Assembly: GCA_052324925.1 (NCBI GenBank) | Contig: JBQPRE010000003.1 | Reading direction: 5' to 3' (one strand) | Source of the DNA: Flavimobilis sp052324925 | GTDB taxonomy: Bacteria; Actinomycetota; Actinomycetes; Actinomycetales; Cellulomonadaceae | Length of the DNA: 64,000 nucleotides | Shown here: in pieces, positions 1 through 10,156 of the stretch | Numbering within the stretch: the first letter of the stretch is position 1 | Layout: the number at the start of each line of letters is the position of its first letter | The notes under the pieces: generated by a model | Database searches by the model: none | What the model was told of the DNA's origin: nothing | The model's input: only the letters and a program-made list of their open reading frames with translations | Made by a program: the position numbers and the translations under genes

Positions 1-629
1 GCCGAGCGCGCTCGCGCAGGTCCGCCGTCGGAGGCGAGCGCGGCCGGGCGGACGAGCGCAAGGACGCCCCACGCCTGGCTCACCGTCGAGGAGTAGTCAT
101 CGGCTCCGAGGTCGGAGAGACGGCCGTCGTCCGAGAGGAACTCCGCGAGACGAGCGCCCATGTCGTCGGCGAGCTCGTGCCCGGCCGCTCCGAGCACGAC
201 GGCGGCCTTGGCGGTCGACCCCGCCCAGCCGGCGCTCGCGCCGTCCCCCGCGTAGGCATCGAGCACGTCACGCGTGAACGTCCCCGAGAGGTCCGCTGCA
301 AGAGCGGTGTCGCTCGACGCGAGCGCAGCTGCGAGGACGTCGAGGGTGAGTCCCTGATCGGGGTACGCGGTGCCGTCGAAGACGGTCGTGAAGAGGCCGG
401 CCGGGCGCTCGAGCGACGACAGCCAGGCAAGCGCACCCGCCGCGGTCGTCCCGGCCTCGGGCGCCGCGGGGTCGGCGACAGCGGTCGGGGCCGGTGTCGT
501 CGTCGAGCTGGTCGACGGCGGAGCGCCCGGTGCGGGGGCGTCGTCCGCGCACGCGGCGAGCGGAAGGAGGAGAGCTGTGGCGCACACGAGCGCGGCGGAG
601 CGCGAGGTGCGGGCGCGGAAGGAGCGCAT
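1..629 (-). CDS. Secreted lipoprotein, helical-repeat (prenyltransferase/squalene-cyclase-like), 5' part only
   Basis: The gene runs off the left edge, so only about the first 209 residues are visible. The start is ATG at 629 with a GAAAGG ribosome site just upstream. Residues 1-27 form a lipoprotein signal peptide: Arg-rich start, hydrophobic core, then a lipobox LPLAAC with the acceptor Cys at about residue 27. An Ala/Pro/Ser/Thr-rich linker follows. The mature part has helical segments resembling the alpha-toroid repeats of prenyltransferase/squalene-oxidase-like proteins (for example SQAWGVLALVR). Exported proteins of this kind occur in actinobacteria without a firm role. The lipoprotein call is secure; the fold call is tentative because the repeats are cut off. 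Confidence 0.6.
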   Translation of the reverse strand, partial: MRSFRARTSRSAALVCATALLLPLAACADDAPAPGAPPSTSSTTTPAPTAVADPAAPEAGTTAAGALAWLSSLERPAGLFTTVFDGTAYPDQGLTLDVLAAALASSDTALAADLSGTFTRDVLDAYAGDGASAGWAGSTAKAAVVLGAAGHELADDMGARLAEFLSDDGRLSDLGADDYSSTVSQAWGVLALVRPAALASDGGPARARS

Positions 630-729
630 GGTGGCCTTTCGACGAGGGGTCGCGTACGCACCCCGCACATGCACGAGGCGCTGCGACGCAGTCCCCCTCT
701 GGGGCCATCATCCTGCGTCGGGGGCGAGT

Positions 730-1491
730 CTAGCCAGGCTCACCCGCGAGGGCCGGTGCTGTTCGCGGTTCGTCCCGCACCGTGGCACGCTCGCGCCGGG
801 CGCACGCGTGCGCGAGGAGGACCTGGGCGGCGACGTAGGTGAGCATGACGAGGAATCCGCGCTGCGGAGGGTCAAACGACGGCGCGAAAGCACCGAGCGC
901 AATCATCGCGTCCGACGCGAGGAAGATGATGCCGCCCACGCCAGCAACTGGCCCGAGCCCCCACGCGAGAACAGAGGCCGTCGCAAGGACGGCGGCGTAC
1001 ACGGCGACCGCGGGAAGCAGCGCGCCCGCCTCCTTCGCGCACAGCACGACGACCCCGACGAGAACCGCCCCGTAGAGGACGAGCGTCCACGGCGCCCTGC
1101 CCCACGCGCTCGCGCGGCGCGACGGCCAGAACGCAGCCGAGTAGATGACCTGGGCGACGAGGAAGAAGCCGATCATCGCGAGGAAGCCCACGTCCCCGCT
1201 GAGCACCCGCGGGACCGCGTCACCGAGCCACGAGAACCCGAGCGCGAGGAGCACGAGCACGGTGAGCCGGGAGCGCGGACCGGGCGTCGTCCGACTCCAC
1301 AGCCACGCGGCGACGAGCGGCATGAGCAGGACCTGGGTGATCGCGGCGAGCCCCGATGCGTCGTTCCACTGCGCGACGAGGTGCACCCCCGTGACGGCGA
1401 TGCCAAGGACAGCGATGACGGTCGTCGCGTTGCCGCTGGTCAGGTTGCCGCTGGTCGGCGCAGGTGCAGCGCCCTCGGGCCGAGCCACCAT
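730..1491 (-). CDS. YhhN family integral membrane protein (lysoplasmalogenase-like)
   Basis: Predicted polytopic membrane protein of 253 residues with about eight hydrophobic helices over most of its length. Spacing and motifs (FSWLGDAVPRVL and, near the C-terminus, GGIIFLASDAMIALGAF) fit the YhhN/TMEM86 family, whose animal members hydrolyse lysoplasmalogen and whose bacterial members are mostly uncharacterised. Two acidic motifs, LGDA and SDAMIA, match conserved acidic positions of the family. The start ATG at 1491 is chosen because GGAGG lies 6-7 nt upstream. It lies 59 bp downstream of the acetyltransferase gene on the same strand and may share its transcript. The tail after the last helix is short and Arg-rich. 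Confidence 0.7.
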   Translation of the reverse strand: MVARPEGAAPAPTSGNLTSGNATTVIAVLGIAVTGVHLVAQWNDASGLAAITQVLLMPLVAAWLWSRTTPGPRSRLTVLVLLALGFSWLGDAVPRVLSGDVGFLAMIGFFLVAQVIYSAAFWPSRRASAWGRAPWTLVLYGAVLVGVVVLCAKEAGALLPAVAVYAAVLATASVLAWGLGPVAGVGGIIFLASDAMIALGAFAPSFDPPQRGFLVMLTYVAAQVLLAHACARRERATVRDEPRTAPALAGEPG

Positions 1492-1550
1492 GAAGTCCTC
1501 CACAACGTCGGGTGGCCACACGCTACGGGACGGGGTGCCGTCCGGGAAGG

Positions 1551-2534
1551 TCAGTGTCCCGACACGCCGAGCAGAACCTCGGAGTGGAAGACGCGGAAGC
1601 CCAGACGTTCGTAGAGCCGGTACGCGCCCGACGGGTTGGCGGTGTCGACGCCGAGCGTGCCGGCTTCCATGCCGTCCGCCCGGAAGCGTTCGAGCGCGCG
1701 CGTGAGCAGAAGACTGGCGATGCCGCGGCCGCGGCCCTCTCGCACGACGCCGAGCAGGTGGACGTAGCCGCTCGTGAAGCCCTGCGCGGGCCAGTCCTCG
1801 GGGTACTTGTCGCTGCGCAGGTAGCCGACGACGGGGCTGCCCTCGCGCGTCGTGTCGCGGGCGACGAGGCTCCACCCGGGGACGAACGTCGTGCGGCCGG
1901 CGAGCCAGCGCTCCAAGCTCATCGGCTGGGAGCCCCAGTGGTCGGCGAACGCGGCGTTGTGCGCGAGGCGCACGTCGTCCTCGTCTGCGTCCGCCCAGGT
2001 CGTGACGGTGATGCCCGCGGGAGGTGCGGCGGGTGCGAGGTCGGTGTCGAGGTCGCGTCGCAGGCTCGCATAGTGGCGCAGGTCTGCGAAGCCGAGCCGC
2101 GTGTAGAGCCGGGCCGTGCGAGCGTCGTCGCTCCCGATGACGACGCCGACGCGCCACGGGATGCCGTCGCCGCTGCCACGGGACGCGAGCAGCGCGTGCG
2201 CATGGTCGATGCCCCAGCGTGCGACGGTGCGGCCGATGCCGCGTCCGCGCCAGCGCTGGTCGACTCCGCCGTCGAGGTACACGCGGCGTTCCGTCTCGTC
2301 GTCGGGCGGCGCGGTGAGCATCATCCAGGCGCGCGGCGTGCCGTCTGCGTCGAGTCCGACGATGCTCTCGAGGGCAAGGTTGCGCCAAGGCTCGCCGAGG
2401 TCCTCGACGGTCTCGTCGAGCGACATGCGGAAGGGCTGCGCGTCCGCCTCCTCGACGTCGTTGAACAGTCGCAGCAACGCGGGCGCGTCGGCCGCGACCA
2501 GCGGACGCCAGAGAAGATCGGGGTGGAGGTCCAT
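1551..2534 (-). CDS. Tandem GNAT-domain N-acetyltransferase
   Basis: Protein of 327 residues made of two GNAT folds. In the N-terminal half the acetyl-CoA loop reads QRWRGRGIGRTVARW, and in the C-terminal half REGRGRGIASLLLTRALE; both contain the Q/RxxGxG/A signature. Each half ends in the usual ARLYTRLGF or AYRLYERLGF strand-helix. Tandem GNAT organisation and length resemble mycothiol synthase MshD, but the central segment differs from what I recall of MshD, so the substrate is left open. No ribosome site is evident; a -10-like CATGCT lies 6 nt before the ATG, so the mRNA may be leaderless. It lies between parE and the YhhN gene on one strand. Confidence 0.75.
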   Translation of the reverse strand: MDLHPDLLWRPLVAADAPALLRLFNDVEEADAQPFRMSLDETVEDLGEPWRNLALESIVGLDADGTPRAWMMLTAPPDDETERRVYLDGGVDQRWRGRGIGRTVARWGIDHAHALLASRGSGDGIPWRVGVVIGSDDARTARLYTRLGFADLRHYASLRRDLDTDLAPAAPPAGITVTTWADADEDDVRLAHNAAFADHWGSQPMSLERWLAGRTTFVPGWSLVARDTTREGSPVVGYLRSDKYPEDWPAQGFTSGYVHLLGVVREGRGRGIASLLLTRALERFRADGMEAGTLGVDTANPSGAYRLYERLGFRVFHSEVLLGVSGH

Positions 2535-2609
2535 GGGCCCAGCATGCGTCGCGCTTTCCTCGCCGGTCGAGGTCTTTTCCCCGTCGGTCCCGTGCGCCTC
2601 GCGGAGCCG

Positions 2610-4736
2610 TCAGGCGTCGATGCGCGACCGGTCGAGGTTCACGGCACCCGCGACGATGAACTCCTTGCGGGGCGCGACGTCCGATCCCATGAGCAGGTCG
2701 AAGACCTGCTCGGCGACCTCAGCGTCGGCGAGCGTGACCCGGCGCAGCGTGCGCAGGCGCGGATCCATCGTCGTCTCCGCGAGCTGACCGGCGTCCATCT
2801 CACCGAGGCCCTTGTACCGCTGGATGTCGTCCTTGTAGCGCTTGCCGGCCTTGTCGAGCTTCTTGAGCGTTGCCGTGAGCTCGGCTTCGGAGTACGTGTA
2901 GATGTACTCGTTCTTGCGGCTTCCCGCGCCGATGACCTCGATGCGGTGCAACGGCGGGACGGCCGCGTACACGCGCCCGTCCTCGACGAGGGGCCGCATG
3001 TAGCGGAAGAAGAGCGTGAGCAGCAAGGTGCGGATGTGCGCGCCGTCCACGTCGGCATCCGTCATGAGGACGATCTTGCCGTAGCGCGCTTGCTCGAGGT
3101 CGAACGTGCGGCCCGAGCCGGCGCCGATCACCTGGATGATCGCCGCACACTCTGCGTTGCGCAGCATGTCGGAGACCGAGGCCTTCTGAACGTTGAGGAT
3201 CTTGCCGCGGATGGGCAGCAGCGCCTGGAAGTCCGAGGACCGCGCAAGCTTCGCAGTACCGAGCGCCGAGTCCCCCTCGACGATGAAGAGCTCGGAGCGC
3301 CCGACGTCGTCTGAGCGGCAGTCGGCAAGCTTCGCGGGGAGCGAGGAGGTCTCCAGCGCATTCTTGCGGCGCGAGATCTCCTTCTGCTTGCGCGCGGAGA
3401 TGCGCGCGCGCATCTCCGCGACGACCTTGTCGAGCAGGAGCGCGGACTGGGCCTTGTCGTCACGCTTCGTCGAGGAGAAGATCCCGCCGAGCTCCTTCTC
3501 CAGCACCCGCGAGACGATTCCGCGGACGGGAGCCGTGCCGAGGACCTCCTTCGTCTGGCCCTCGAACTGCGGCTCGGCGAGGCGGACCGTGACGACCGCG
3601 GTGAGCCCCGCAAGGATGTCGTCCTTCTCGATGCGCTCGGCGGAGTCCTTCGCGCTGATCTTCAGGCGCCGGGCGTTGGCCTCGACCTGCTTGCGCACGA
3701 GCTTGAGCAGCCCGGCCTCGAAGCCCGCGAGGTGGGTGCCACCCTTGGGCGTCGCGATGATGTTGACGAACGACCGCACGGTCGTGTCGTAGCCCGTCCC
3801 CCACCGCAACGCGATGTCGACCTCGCACTCGCGCTCGACCTCGCGCGGCGTCATGTGCCCGCGGTCGTCGAGGACCGGGACGGTCTCGGTGAACTTGCCG
3901 GAGCCCGACAGCCGCCACGCGCCCGTCACAGGGGCGTCCGGCGCCAAGAACTCGACGAAGTCGACCGTGCCGCCCGTGTGGTGGAACTCCTCCTCCCACA
4001 GGCCGCTCTCGCCGGGGGTTCCGGGCAGGCCGCGCTCGTCGCGCAGCGTGATCCTGAGGCCGGGCACGAGGAACGTCGTCTGCCGGATGCGCGCGACCAG
4101 CTCGTCGTACTGGAACGCTGCGGTCGCGAGGAAGATCTGCTTGTCAGCCCAGTAGCGCACGCGAGTTCCGGTGCGGCCGCGCGCGACCTTGCCCGACGCC
4201 ATGAGCGAGGACTTCTCGACGAACGGCGTGAACGCGGCGTCAGGGCTCGGACCCGTGCGCGGGTCGTCGAACACGCCGGGTTCACCGCGGTGGAACGACA
4301 TCGCCCACGTCTTGCCACCCCGGTCGACCTCGACGTCGAGTCGCGCGGAGAGCGCGTTGACGACGCTCGCGCCGACGCCGTGGAGGCCGCCTGAGGCGGC
4401 ATAGGACCCGCCGCCGAACTTGCCGCCCGCGTGGAGCTTCGTGAAGACCACCTCGACGCCCGAGAGCCCGGTCTTGGGCTCGACGTCGACGGGGATGCCA
4501 CGGCCGTCGTCGGCGACCGTGACCGAGCTGTCCGCGTGCAGCGTCACGGTGATGTTCGTGCAGTGCCCTCCGAGGGCTTCGTCGACAGCGTTGTCGATGA
4601 TCTCCCACAGGCAGTGCATGAGGCCCCGAGAGTCGGTGGTCCCGATATACATGCCCGGACGCTTGCGTACCGCCTCGAGCCCCTCGAGGACTGAGAGGTG
4701 GCGGGCGGAATAGGACTCGGTCGTTGCGGTCGGCAC
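2610..4736 (-). CDS. parE: DNA topoisomerase IV subunit B (ParE-type, GyrB paralogue)
   Basis: ATPase subunit of a type IIA topoisomerase, about 708 residues. The GHKL ATPase domain shows the N box EIIDNAVDEALGG near residue 50, DDGRGIP, and GGLHGVGASVVNALS. The transducer domain follows, then the TOPRIM domain with EGDSALGTAK near residue 490 and the metal pair in DADVDGAH near 560. The C-terminal core has QRYKGLGEMDAGQL. EGDSALGTAK, in place of GyrB-like EGDSAGGSAK, and the position beside the primary sigma factor gene fit actinobacterial ParE. No parC lies in the window. The start is taken as GTG 4736 because a -10 hexamer TAGAGT lies 8 nt upstream; GTG 4757 is an alternative adding seven residues. 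Confidence 0.9.
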   Translation of the reverse strand: MPTATTESYSARHLSVLEGLEAVRKRPGMYIGTTDSRGLMHCLWEIIDNAVDEALGGHCTNITVTLHADSSVTVADDGRGIPVDVEPKTGLSGVEVVFTKLHAGGKFGGGSYAASGGLHGVGASVVNALSARLDVEVDRGGKTWAMSFHRGEPGVFDDPRTGPSPDAAFTPFVEKSSLMASGKVARGRTGTRVRYWADKQIFLATAAFQYDELVARIRQTTFLVPGLRITLRDERGLPGTPGESGLWEEEFHHTGGTVDFVEFLAPDAPVTGAWRLSGSGKFTETVPVLDDRGHMTPREVERECEVDIALRWGTGYDTTVRSFVNIIATPKGGTHLAGFEAGLLKLVRKQVEANARRLKISAKDSAERIEKDDILAGLTAVVTVRLAEPQFEGQTKEVLGTAPVRGIVSRVLEKELGGIFSSTKRDDKAQSALLLDKVVAEMRARISARKQKEISRRKNALETSSLPAKLADCRSDDVGRSELFIVEGDSALGTAKLARSSDFQALLPIRGKILNVQKASVSDMLRNAECAAIIQVIGAGSGRTFDLEQARYGKIVLMTDADVDGAHIRTLLLTLFFRYMRPLVEDGRVYAAVPPLHRIEVIGAGSRKNEYIYTYSEAELTATLKKLDKAGKRYKDDIQRYKGLGEMDAGQLAETTMDPRLRTLRRVTLADAEVAEQVFDLLMGSDVAPRKEFIVAGAVNLDRSRIDA

Positions 4737-4744
4737 GGTTACAC

Positions 4745-4750
4745 ACTCTA
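4745..4750 (-). promoter_or_regulatory. -10 hexamer of parE
   Basis: TAGAGT on the minus strand ends 8 nt before the GTG at 4736. A transcript from here would start at or next to the start codon, so parE is probably leaderless or nearly so. Confidence 0.4.
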
Positions 4751-4964
4751 GGTCCACCGAGGCTCACCGACGTGCTCGAAGCCATTCGGCGAGAGTCCGC
4801 GCATCCCTCTCATCCCACCCAGGACGCCGACGCAGCCTGGGAACATGACGACCATGTGGCGGACGTCATGATCCCGGGCTGTGAACGGGGCCGATGCGTA
4901 CGCCGGTGGCGAACGTCCCTGCGGCAACGGAATGCCGTGGCGGGTTCGATGGTTTGATGCTGAC

Positions 4965-5171
4965 ATGAGCACCGTGACCGCAACCCCGTTGACCGTAGCC
5001 GACCGCTGCGACCGCTGCGGCGCCCAGGCGTATGTCCGCGTCGCACTTCCCGTGGGTGAGCTCCTCTTCTGCGCCCACCACTCGCGTGAGCACGCCGAGG
5101 CGTACACGTCGATCGCGGTGGAGATCCAGGACGAGACCGCCCGCCTCCACGAAGAGCACGGCGCACGCTGA
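4965..5171 (+). CDS. Small DUF7455 zinc-ribbon-like protein
   Basis: Protein of 68 residues of unknown function. It begins with a pair of cysteines, DRCDRCGAQAYVRV, continues with a short beta-rich segment, and has LLFCAHHSREH. These Cys and His residues probably form a metal site. The C-terminal third is acidic and likely helical. The arrangement matches DUF7455, a short actinobacterial family often found near the primary sigma factor gene. The ATG at 4965 is preferred over an upstream start because family members begin just before the first CxxC. A strong hairpin follows 26 bp after the stop. Confidence 0.75.
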   Translation: MSTVTATPLTVADRCDRCGAQAYVRVALPVGELLFCAHHSREHAEAYTSIAVEIQDETARLHEEHGAR

Positions 5172-5196
5172 GCGATCGCTCACCGCACCATCAGAC

Positions 5197-5232
5197 GCAG
5201 GACCCCGCACCACCATGGGTGCGGGGTCCTGC
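5197..5232 (+). terminator. Hairpin terminator after the DUF7455 gene
   Basis: A perfect 15-bp stem (5197-5211 with 5218-5232) closes a 6-nt loop. There is no T run, as is common in high-GC actinobacteria. Confidence 0.75.
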
Positions 5233-5307
5233 TGTCTTCGCGGCCGACCGTCCCCTCGCACCGTCCCTCGCACTGCCCGCTCCCGACTGCGCGTGCCGTC
5301 ATGACGG

Positions 5308-5337
5308 ACGACCCCCGCACCGGAGTGCGAGGGTCGT
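5308..5337 (-). terminator. Hairpin terminator of the sigma factor gene
   Basis: A 13-bp stem with one mismatch (5308-5320 with 5325-5337) and a CGGA loop lies 36 bp beyond the sigA stop. Together with the 5197-5232 hairpin it separates the convergent genes. Confidence 0.65.
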
Positions 5338-5373
5338 CGGGGTCGAGACTCGGGGCCAGGCCCTGTGACGGGC

Positions 5374-7014
<1,641 letters not shown>

Positions 7015-7098
7015 AGATGACCTTTCGGCAGAACTCGAGGAGTGCTTGACGTCGAACGCGGGATGAACTTCGCGGTGCGCCGTGAGCACGGTCCCCCT

Positions 7099-7104
7099 AT
7101 TGTA
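7099..7104 (-). promoter_or_regulatory. Probable -10 hexamer of sigA
   Basis: TACAAT on the minus strand, about 85 nt upstream of the GTG start, is a near-consensus -10. No convincing -35 was found at 17-18 nt. It implies a leader of roughly 80 nt with a ribosome site. Confidence 0.45.
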
Positions 7105-7218
7105 CTCGGAACGAGCGTGCGGACGGCCCTGAGGGCCGCCGTCCGCTCGGCGAGCAGGCGGCCGGCAAAGACGACGTCCACACGCTCCAACGCGCGAGGA
7201 CCCGCGAATTGTTCCCGT

Positions 7219-7638
7219 TCAGCGTGAGCTGGCCGCCCCGTTCTGCGCGGGCTTGACTGCGAGGACCGGGCACGGCGCGTCGAGCAGCACACGCTGGGCG
7301 TTGGCGCCCAGGACAAGCTTCCCCGTGGGACTGCGCCGGCGTAGCCCGATGACGACGAGCGTGGCCGAGGTCTCTTCGGCGATGCGGACGAGGTCGTCGG
7401 CGACATCACCGGCACCTTCGATCACCCGCACCTCGTGGTCGACGCCACTGGTCGCGAGCTCGGTGGTGACGCGTGCAAGGTCTTCGTCCCGCGCCCTGGC
7501 GTGCTCAGCGTCGGTGCGATCAGCACGTTCGCTGACGACGATGACGAGCCGCGAGCCACGCCCGCCGGCCGCCTCTCGAGCAGAAGCGAGTGCAGCGGCC
7601 CCTTCGGGGGTGGACTGATAGCCGACGACGACGGACAT
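7219..7638 (-). CDS. Universal stress protein (UspA family)
   Basis: Single Usp domain of 139 residues. It starts with the usual VVVGYQSTPEGAAAL strand and has the C-terminal nucleotide-loop region ATLVVIGLRRRSPTGKLVLG followed by ANAQRVLLDAPCPVLAVKP. The G-2x-G-9x-G-S/T ATP motif is only partly kept because the first Gly-x-x-Gly reads GLRRRSPTG; ATP binding is therefore plausible but not certain. The start at 7638 has an excellent ribosome site, GGAGGAAC. Usp proteins act in the cytosol in stress and dormancy responses; the substrate or partner is unknown. It stands alone between sigA and the DUF4192 gene. Confidence 0.85.
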   Translation of the reverse strand: MSVVVGYQSTPEGAAALASAREAAGGRGSRLVIVVSERADRTDAEHARARDEDLARVTTELATSGVDHEVRVIEGAGDVADDLVRIAEETSATLVVIGLRRRSPTGKLVLGANAQRVLLDAPCPVLAVKPAQNGAASSR

Positions 7639-7764
7639 CGTTGTTCCTCCTGAGACGGGCGCCCTGGGTCACGCCGTTCATAGCCGACACTATCCGACCC
7701 CGGGACCTCTCTCCTGCGCCCTGGGTCCTCCACTCGCACGTCACCCCCTCCGCACGCACGCGTC

Positions 7765-8904
7765 CTAGCGCTCGTGCTCGCCCTCGGTGCGCGCGCGGCG
7801 CACCCAGCCGGGCGGCAGCCCGGCGTCGAGCGCCTCACGCACGAGCCGCGCCAGGGAGTGGTGGGGATCGGCTTCGAGGGCTCGGTCGATCCAGACCGCG
7901 GCCTCGGCGCCGTGCCCGGTCCACCAGGCCGTGAGTCCGAGCAGCGTGAGCGCAGGCGCCGAGCCACCCTCGCGATGCGCGACGACGTGACGCAGCACGC
8001 CACGGGCCGGTTCGAGCAGCGCGGGGTCGGGCGCGAGCGCGACCTCGGGGTCCGCGATCGCTCGCACGGCGAGGCCGACCTCGTCGTTGCTCTCGCGACC
8101 GTCGCTCGCGCAGAACCTCGCTGCCACCGTCCCCGTGCCCGGCACGAGGGTGACGAGCACGGCGTCGCGCACCGTCTTGTCTTCGAGCGCTTCGCCGATC
8201 TGACCCCACAGGCTCGGCCGGTTGAGGCGATGCGCTCGTTGCGTCGCGTCGCGCATCGCTGCCCGTACCCCCCTGTGCCAGGCATCGAGCGACCGTGTGC
8301 GCCAACCGCCGCTGTCCTTGTCGGGGCCGATCGTGGGTCGGCGGCTGTCGTGGGCCGCGCGTCGGGCAACACGACGGTGCGCGGCCGAGACCACCGGGAT
8401 GCGACCAAGGTCGTCCCGGTCGGCGAGCACCGCGACTCCGTCGAACACCATGCGGGCGCCGACCGCTGTCGACTCGAGGTCTCGCAGGGGGCGACCCGGG
8501 GCGAGCACACCGCGAGGGAGCACCTCGTGGTAGCTGCTGGCGCCGGACGCGAGCACGGCCCGGACCTCGAGCGAGGACACCGTCGCCTCACGCAGCCGCG
8601 CCAGCGCAGTGACGGCCTCGCGGTCGAGGTCGCTGCCGTCCTCAAGATCGTCGTCGCGGTACACCACGATGACGACGCTCGACGAGCCGTCGCGGGCGAC
8701 GGCCGCGACGAGATTGCGCGCGAGCTGCGGACCCGAACGGGGGTGGGCGATGTCGGCAAGGTCCGTGCGGATCATCATGCCGACGCGTCGGCGCGGGCCC
8801 TGCAGCCCGACGACCACGACCGAGTCGCGCGGCATGAAGCCGAGCTGGTAGGGAACGAGGGCGAGCAGCTCGCAGGGCTCCGAGGCCCGGATCGTGTGTG
8901 TCAT
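7765..8904 (-). CDS. DUF4192 domain protein
   Basis: Protein of 379 residues with the DUF4192 signature from the start: a short leader, then ELLALVPYQLGFMPRDSVVV, VGMMIRTDLADI and SVVIVVYRDDD. The C-terminal half has helical TPR-like character (AEAAVWIDRALEADPHHSLARL), suggesting a scaffold or interaction region. DUF4192 proteins are common in actinobacteria and have no established biochemical role. ATG 8904 begins immediately before the conserved domain. A further in-frame start at 8952 adds 16 non-conserved residues and was not used. Its upstream region faces the polyprenyl synthase promoter. Confidence 0.75.
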   Translation of the reverse strand: MTHTIRASEPCELLALVPYQLGFMPRDSVVVVGLQGPRRRVGMMIRTDLADIAHPRSGPQLARNLVAAVARDGSSSVVIVVYRDDDLEDGSDLDREAVTALARLREATVSSLEVRAVLASGASSYHEVLPRGVLAPGRPLRDLESTAVGARMVFDGVAVLADRDDLGRIPVVSAAHRRVARRAAHDSRRPTIGPDKDSGGWRTRSLDAWHRGVRAAMRDATQRAHRLNRPSLWGQIGEALEDKTVRDAVLVTLVPGTGTVAARFCASDGRESNDEVGLAVRAIADPEVALAPDPALLEPARGVLRHVVAHREGGSAPALTLLGLTAWWTGHGAEAAVWIDRALEADPHHSLARLVREALDAGLPPGWVRRARTEGEHER

Positions 8905-8998
8905 GGCCCCACAGCACACGCTCGCGCGCCACCCTGCGCGCGACGTCCTCACATCTGTGGATGCTCACGCGCCGATCCACACCTGTGGGCACCCTCGA

Positions 8999-9004
8999 TA
9001 GGGT
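8999..9004 (+). promoter_or_regulatory. -10 hexamer, leaderless polyprenyl synthase gene
   Basis: TAGGGT ends 6 nt before the ATG at 9011 and no Shine-Dalgarno is present, so transcription likely starts at the A of the ATG. Confidence 0.55.
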
Positions 9005-9010
9005 GCCGGT

Positions 9011-10111
9011 ATGAGCACCCCTGCCTTGGTCGATCGTGACGACGTACGTTCCCGGGTCGATCACCTCATCGACCTCTACCTCACCGGAGCACGACAGGAC
9101 GCGGTGAGCGCGCACAGCGACGACGTCGATCCCCTCTTCGACGCCATGGGCCGGCTGCTCGGAGGCGGCAAGCGCCTGCGCGCCGCGTTCACCTACTGGG
9201 CGTGGCGCGCGTTCGCGACGGACGAGGGCGAGGCCGAGGGTGCGCTCCGGCTCGGCGCCGCGCTCGAGCTCTTCCAGGCCGCGGCGCTCTTCCACGACGA
9301 CCTCATGGACCAGTCCGACACGCGCCGCGGGCACGCGACCGCGCACGTCCACTTCGCACGCGTGCATCGCGCGGGGGGCTGGCCCGGCAGCTCGTCCCAG
9401 TTCGGCCTCTCGGCGGCGGTCCTGCTCGGCGATCTCGCCCTGGCCGGGACCGAGCGGATGCTCGGCGACGCGCTCGATCATCTGCCCGAACGCGTCGGAG
9501 CACCGACCCGTGACATCTTCGACACGATGCGCACCGAGGTCACTCTCGGCCAGTACCTCGACGTGCTCTCCCAGGTGCGTCCGTGGAGTGACGACGCTGA
9601 GGACGACGAACGCCGGGCACGCGCCGTCATTCGCGCCAAGTCGGCGCGCTACTCCGTGGAGCACCCGTTGAGCCTCGGCGCGGCAGCGGCCGGGGTCGAC
9701 GACGAGACGCTCGCGGGGGTGCGCCGCTTCGGCCTGCCCCTGGGCGAGGCGTTCCAGCTCCGCGATGACATCCTCGGCGTCTTTGGCGACCCAGCGACGA
9801 CGGGCAAGCCCGCGGGCGACGACCTGCGCGAGGGCAAGCGCACCGTCCTGCTCGCGCGCGCCTTCGCAGGGGCGACGTCGGCGGAGGCAGCCGCGCTGCG
9901 TGGCCTCGTCGGCTCCCCTGAGCTCTCGGACGACGAGATCGAGGACCTGCGCGCGATCTTCGTCCGGACAGGCGCTCTCGACGGGGTCGAGAGGCTCGTC
10001 GACTCGCTCGCGGACGAGGCCTTCGCAGCCCTCGACGCCCTCGGCCTCTCGGGCGAGGGCGCGACGATGCTGCGCGCGCTCGGCTACGCCGCGATCGAAC
10101 GCAGCGCCTGA
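9011..10111 (+). CDS. Polyprenyl diphosphate synthase (trans, GGPP-type; IdsA/GrcC-like)
   Basis: Head-to-tail trans-prenyltransferase of 366 residues that extends allylic diphosphates with isopentenyl diphosphate. The substrate loop GGGKRLRAAFTYW is at about residue 52. The first aspartate-rich motif DDLMDQSDTRRG is near residue 96 and the second, LRDDILGVFGD, near 250, both complete. The product length is set by residues before the first motif (ALFH there) and cannot be read with certainty; GGPP or a similar C20-C25 product is a reasonable inference for carotenoids or menaquinone. M. tuberculosis has idsA2 in the same position relative to the Rv2175c and pknL homologues. Confidence 0.88.
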   Translation: MSTPALVDRDDVRSRVDHLIDLYLTGARQDAVSAHSDDVDPLFDAMGRLLGGGKRLRAAFTYWAWRAFATDEGEAEGALRLGAALELFQAAALFHDDLMDQSDTRRGHATAHVHFARVHRAGGWPGSSSQFGLSAAVLLGDLALAGTERMLGDALDHLPERVGAPTRDIFDTMRTEVTLGQYLDVLSQVRPWSDDAEDDERRARAVIRAKSARYSVEHPLSLGAAAAGVDDETLAGVRRFGLPLGEAFQLRDDILGVFGDPATTGKPAGDDLREGKRTVLLARAFAGATSAEAAALRGLVGSPELSDDEIEDLRAIFVRTGALDGVERLVDSLADEAFAALDALGLSGEGATMLRALGYAAIERSA

Positions 10112-10118
10112 CGCAGCG

Positions 10119-10150
10119 GGCCCGCGAGTCTCATCCGAGACTCGCGGGCC
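10119..10150. terminator. Bidirectional hairpin between the synthase and Rv2175c-like genes
   Basis: A perfect 14-bp stem (10119-10132 with 10137-10150) with an ATCC loop lies between convergent genes that stop at 10111 and 10157. Confidence 0.75.
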
Positions 10151-10156
10151 TCCGCC

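Noticed and set aside
630..729. Cobalamin or cyclic-di-GMP riboswitch upstream of the lipoprotein gene
   Set aside because: Some stem-like segments are present but no conserved box matched either class; too short and ambiguous.
1551..2534. Mycothiol synthase (mshD)
   Set aside because: The tandem GNAT layout fits, but the central and C-terminal motifs do not match what I know of MshD, so no symbol was given.
1512..3314. Large plus-strand open frame over the acetyltransferase and parE genes
   Set aside because: It is a shadow of high-GC coding on the other strand, with Arg/Ala/Val-rich sequence and no domain.
4953..4964. Leaderless promoter for the DUF7455 gene (TTTGAT 6 nt before ATG 4965)
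   Set aside because: The hexamer lacks the conserved A at position 2, so support is too weak compared with the other cases.
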